A stretch of DNA of 64,000 nt, taken from positions 2,266,501-2,330,500 of the forward strand of contig NZ_LT907844.1 in NCBI RefSeq assembly GCF_900215505.1, given 5' to 3'. Position 1 is the stretch's first letter, and every line of letters begins with the position of its first letter. Made by a program: the position numbers and the translations under genes. This DNA comes from Cohaesibacter sp. ES.047. GTDB taxonomy: Bacteria > Pseudomonadota > Alphaproteobacteria > Rhizobiales > Cohaesibacteraceae. Below are positions 62,413 to 64,000 of this stretch, in pieces. The notes under the pieces were generated by a model. That model worked only from the letters and a program-made list of their open reading frames with translations, made no database searches and was not told the DNA's origin.

Positions 62413-63573
62413 TCAGGCCGCCTCCAGACGCCATTCCGTATGCACACAATTTCGACCCTTTTTCTTGGCGGCATAGAGACCTTCGTCTGCCTGATTGATC
62501 AGAGACCGAATGCCTCTCACTCTGCCGTCGTGCGAAACATGAGCGATCCCGATACTGATTGTGACGTGAACCGGTTGGGATCCAATCATGATGGCCTGGT
62601 TGGCAACAGCGACCCTGATGCGTTCTGCAATGTCTTTGGCCTTGCTTTGGTCAACGTTGCGGATGAGGGCGATGAACTCCTCGCCACCGTAGCGCGCCAG
62701 AATGTCCTCTTTGCGCAAGGCGTTCTGTATATGCAGCGCCGTCTCGCGCAGGATTTCATCCCCTGCCTGATGCCCATGCGTGTCGTTGATCTTCTTGAAA
62801 TGATCGAGGTCCATCAGCATCACCGCATCGGTTGGAGCCAGATCCTGCGGATAATGCTCAAAGAAATAGCGACGGTTGAAGGAACCCGTCAGTTCGTCTG
62901 TTTCCGCCTGCAGCTTTAAAGCGCACATCGCACGCTCGGCCAGCAAAATCACCGCAAACATGAAGATCGAAAAGTTGACGATAATAATGTAGAAGAAAGC
63001 CGTAACCGGGTGGAACAGCATTATGTCAGGCTTCAGGAAGCCAATCCCGGCAATCAGCGACAGCAAACCTCCTAGCCCGCAAAGCCCCCCCAGAATATAT
63101 TTTACTCTTTTTGCCGTCGCGTCGTTGTTTCTAATGAAGTCGATGCCGCAAGCAAATAAGGTTGTTGTTGCAACAAAGTTGAAAATGGCCGACCGAACCG
63201 GCTGGCTCAGGTAGAACTCGGTGTGCAGCGCGGCTGCAATCAATCCCAGTGCGGGCAGGAGCACCAAAAAATCATGTCGATTGTATGCCTGCCGGTTCAG
63301 TGCGCGAAATCCGATAAAGGTCATTGCGTAACCGAGCATGCCGATTGCAAAGCTGCCGAACGTCCAGATGGAAAAGGGCACTTTTCCCAAAAGGCCATCA
63401 CCTGCAAGTGTAGAGCCGATAACCATCAAAACAACTGCAGCGAAAAGCGTGAGCAATCCGGCGTGAGGCCGTGGGATCGTCATGTGCAGGTAGAGGAAAG
63501 CAAAAGCCCCGACAAGATAGGTGGACTTCTGAAGCAACAGCACCGTAGCCAGATCTAGATCGGAATTTATCAA
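62413..63573 (-). CDS. Membrane-bound diguanylate cyclase (GGDEF)
   Basis: 386 residues. About seven hydrophobic segments (about 10-225) form an integral membrane sensor. The C-terminal cyclase domain opens 'DELTGSFNRRYFFEHY', has the active site GGEEF at 296-300 and an inhibitory RKED site at 287-290, so it looks active and product-inhibited. 'VTISIGIAH' and 'ADEGLYAAKKKGRN' complete the domain. The start is a TTG at 63573 with GAGGA upstream; no in-frame ATG fits better. Confidence 0.88.
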   Translation of the reverse strand: MINSDLDLATVLLLQKSTYLVGAFAFLYLHMTIPRPHAGLLTLFAAVVLMVIGSTLAGDGLLGKVPFSIWTFGSFAIGMLGYAMTFIGFRALNRQAYNRHDFLVLLPALGLIAAALHTEFYLSQPVRSAIFNFVATTTLFACGIDFIRNNDATAKRVKYILGGLCGLGGLLSLIAGIGFLKPDIMLFHPVTAFFYIIIVNFSIFMFAVILLAERAMCALKLQAETDELTGSFNRRYFFEHYPQDLAPTDAVMLMDLDHFKKINDTHGHQAGDEILRETALHIQNALRKEDILARYGGEEFIALIRNVDQSKAKDIAERIRVAVANQAIMIGSQPVHVTISIGIAHVSHDGRVRGIRSLINQADEGLYAAKKKGRNCVHTEWRLEAA

Positions 63574-63688
63574 GAGCCAAATTTCCTCAACATATGCGAG
63601 ACTTAGGGGCTCTTAGGTTAGACACCAATTGTTAAAAAAACGGTTTGAAACAAAAAAGAATCCGCAAAATTGACAATATCAACAATGG

Positions 63689-64000
63689 TTATCCTAGCCA
63701 CTGCTTAATGACGTCGATAAAATGGTCGGCAAATTTCTTCTGCTTTGAGCTGCCGACACCGTGAATATGAAGGAAATCGGGGCGGGTGGTCGGCTTCTGG
63801 ATGGCCATGTCAACGAGTGTCCGGTCGTTGAAAATCACATAGGCGGGCACCTTATGCTCCCTGGCGAGATCGGCGCGGGCCGCGCGCAGAGCCTCGAACA
63901 GGTCCTTGTCTGCTGCGTCCAGCTCGGGAAGGTCGCTCTTTGAGCGCTTCGGTCGGGACAGCTCGGTCGGCCCCATCACATCCGTGCGATAGGCAAAGCG
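63689..64000 (-). CDS. recQ: ATP-dependent DNA helicase RecQ, C-terminal part (runs off the window)
   Basis: Only the last 103 codons are in the window; the frame stays open to the right edge. The sequence is an HRDC domain: 'ELDAADKDLFEALRAARADL', 'VPAYVIFNDRTLVDMAIQKP' and 'HGVGSSKQKKFADHFIDVI', as at the end of RecQ. The helicase core and RQC domain must lie beyond position 64000. Assignment rests on the HRDC domain and could also fit another HRDC protein. Confidence 0.82.
   Translation of the reverse strand, partial: RFAYRTDVMGPTELSRPKRSKSDLPELDAADKDLFEALRAARADLAREHKVPAYVIFNDRTLVDMAIQKPTTRPDFLHIHGVGSSKQKKFADHFIDVIKQWLG

Overview
The window looks like chromosomal core DNA of an alphaproteobacterium, most probably of the Hyphomicrobiales (Rhizobiales). 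The reasons are gene order and family content: cycM divergent from kdsB-pheA, a small SRP RNA next to dnaX-ybaB-recR, rmuC beside def-fmt-truA, dapE and dapD, a phoR-pstSCAB-phoU-phoB block, and a SAM-II riboswitch before metZ. A NaChBac-type sodium channel gene would fit a saline or marine lifestyle, but genus-level placement is inference. Base composition is even throughout. I see no prophage, plasmid genes, insertion sequence, integrase or CRISPR array.

Layout. 1-2.4 kb: a MarR regulator, an NlpC/P60 endopeptidase and a GhrA-like dehydrogenase broken by one in-frame stop. 2.4-10.4 kb: a Yej-type peptide ABC importer on the minus strand with two tandem solute-binding proteins. 10.5-13 kb: NAD salvage (pncA, pncB) with a YbaK editing protein. 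13.2-15.7 kb: cycM, kdsB, pheA. 15.9-23.5 kb: a small secreted protein, a CHASE-PAS-GGDEF-EAL protein, a metallo-hydrolase, an acyltransferase, nudC and a HIT protein. 23.5-27.6 kb: SRP RNA, dnaX, ybaB, a LysE-type exporter, recR. 27.6-38.7 kb: rmuC, def-fmt-truA, dapE, a merR/CMD pair, dapD and a chemoreceptor. 39.4-50.7 kb: an L,D-transpeptidase, then the whole phosphate regulon read leftwards (trkH-phoR, pstSCAB, phoU, phoB) with a Pho box before pstS. 50.7-58.6 kb: apaG, a CDP-alcohol phosphatidyltransferase, metZ with its SAM-II switch, a large dCTP deaminase, a YigZ protein, a FemAB/GNAT-like protein and a GST. 58.6-64 kb: the sodium channel, tRNA-Gly(CCC), a DUF1176-like protein, an ArsC-like reductase, exported MsrA with a repeat cluster behind it, a diguanylate cyclase and the 3' end of recQ.

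How the genes work together. The Yej proteins form one importer. PncA and PncB are consecutive steps of NAD salvage. DnaX, YbaB, RecR and RmuC serve replication and recombination. Def and Fmt act at opposite ends of the N-formyl cycle, and DapD and DapE are two steps of lysine and peptidoglycan precursor synthesis. PhoR-PhoB control PstSCAB, with PhoU linking transporter and sensor.

I did not find a convincing undescribed multi-gene system. The observations most worth following are local. First, a 135-bp duplication behind msrA re-encodes the MsrA C-terminus with only synonymous changes and is interleaved with three palindromic elements. Second, an otherwise full-length GhrA-like gene carries a single nonsense codon. 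Third, KdsB has Cys in place of a normally conserved Arg in its nucleotide-binding motif. Fourth, a voltage-gated sodium channel gene is translationally coupled to a GST gene.
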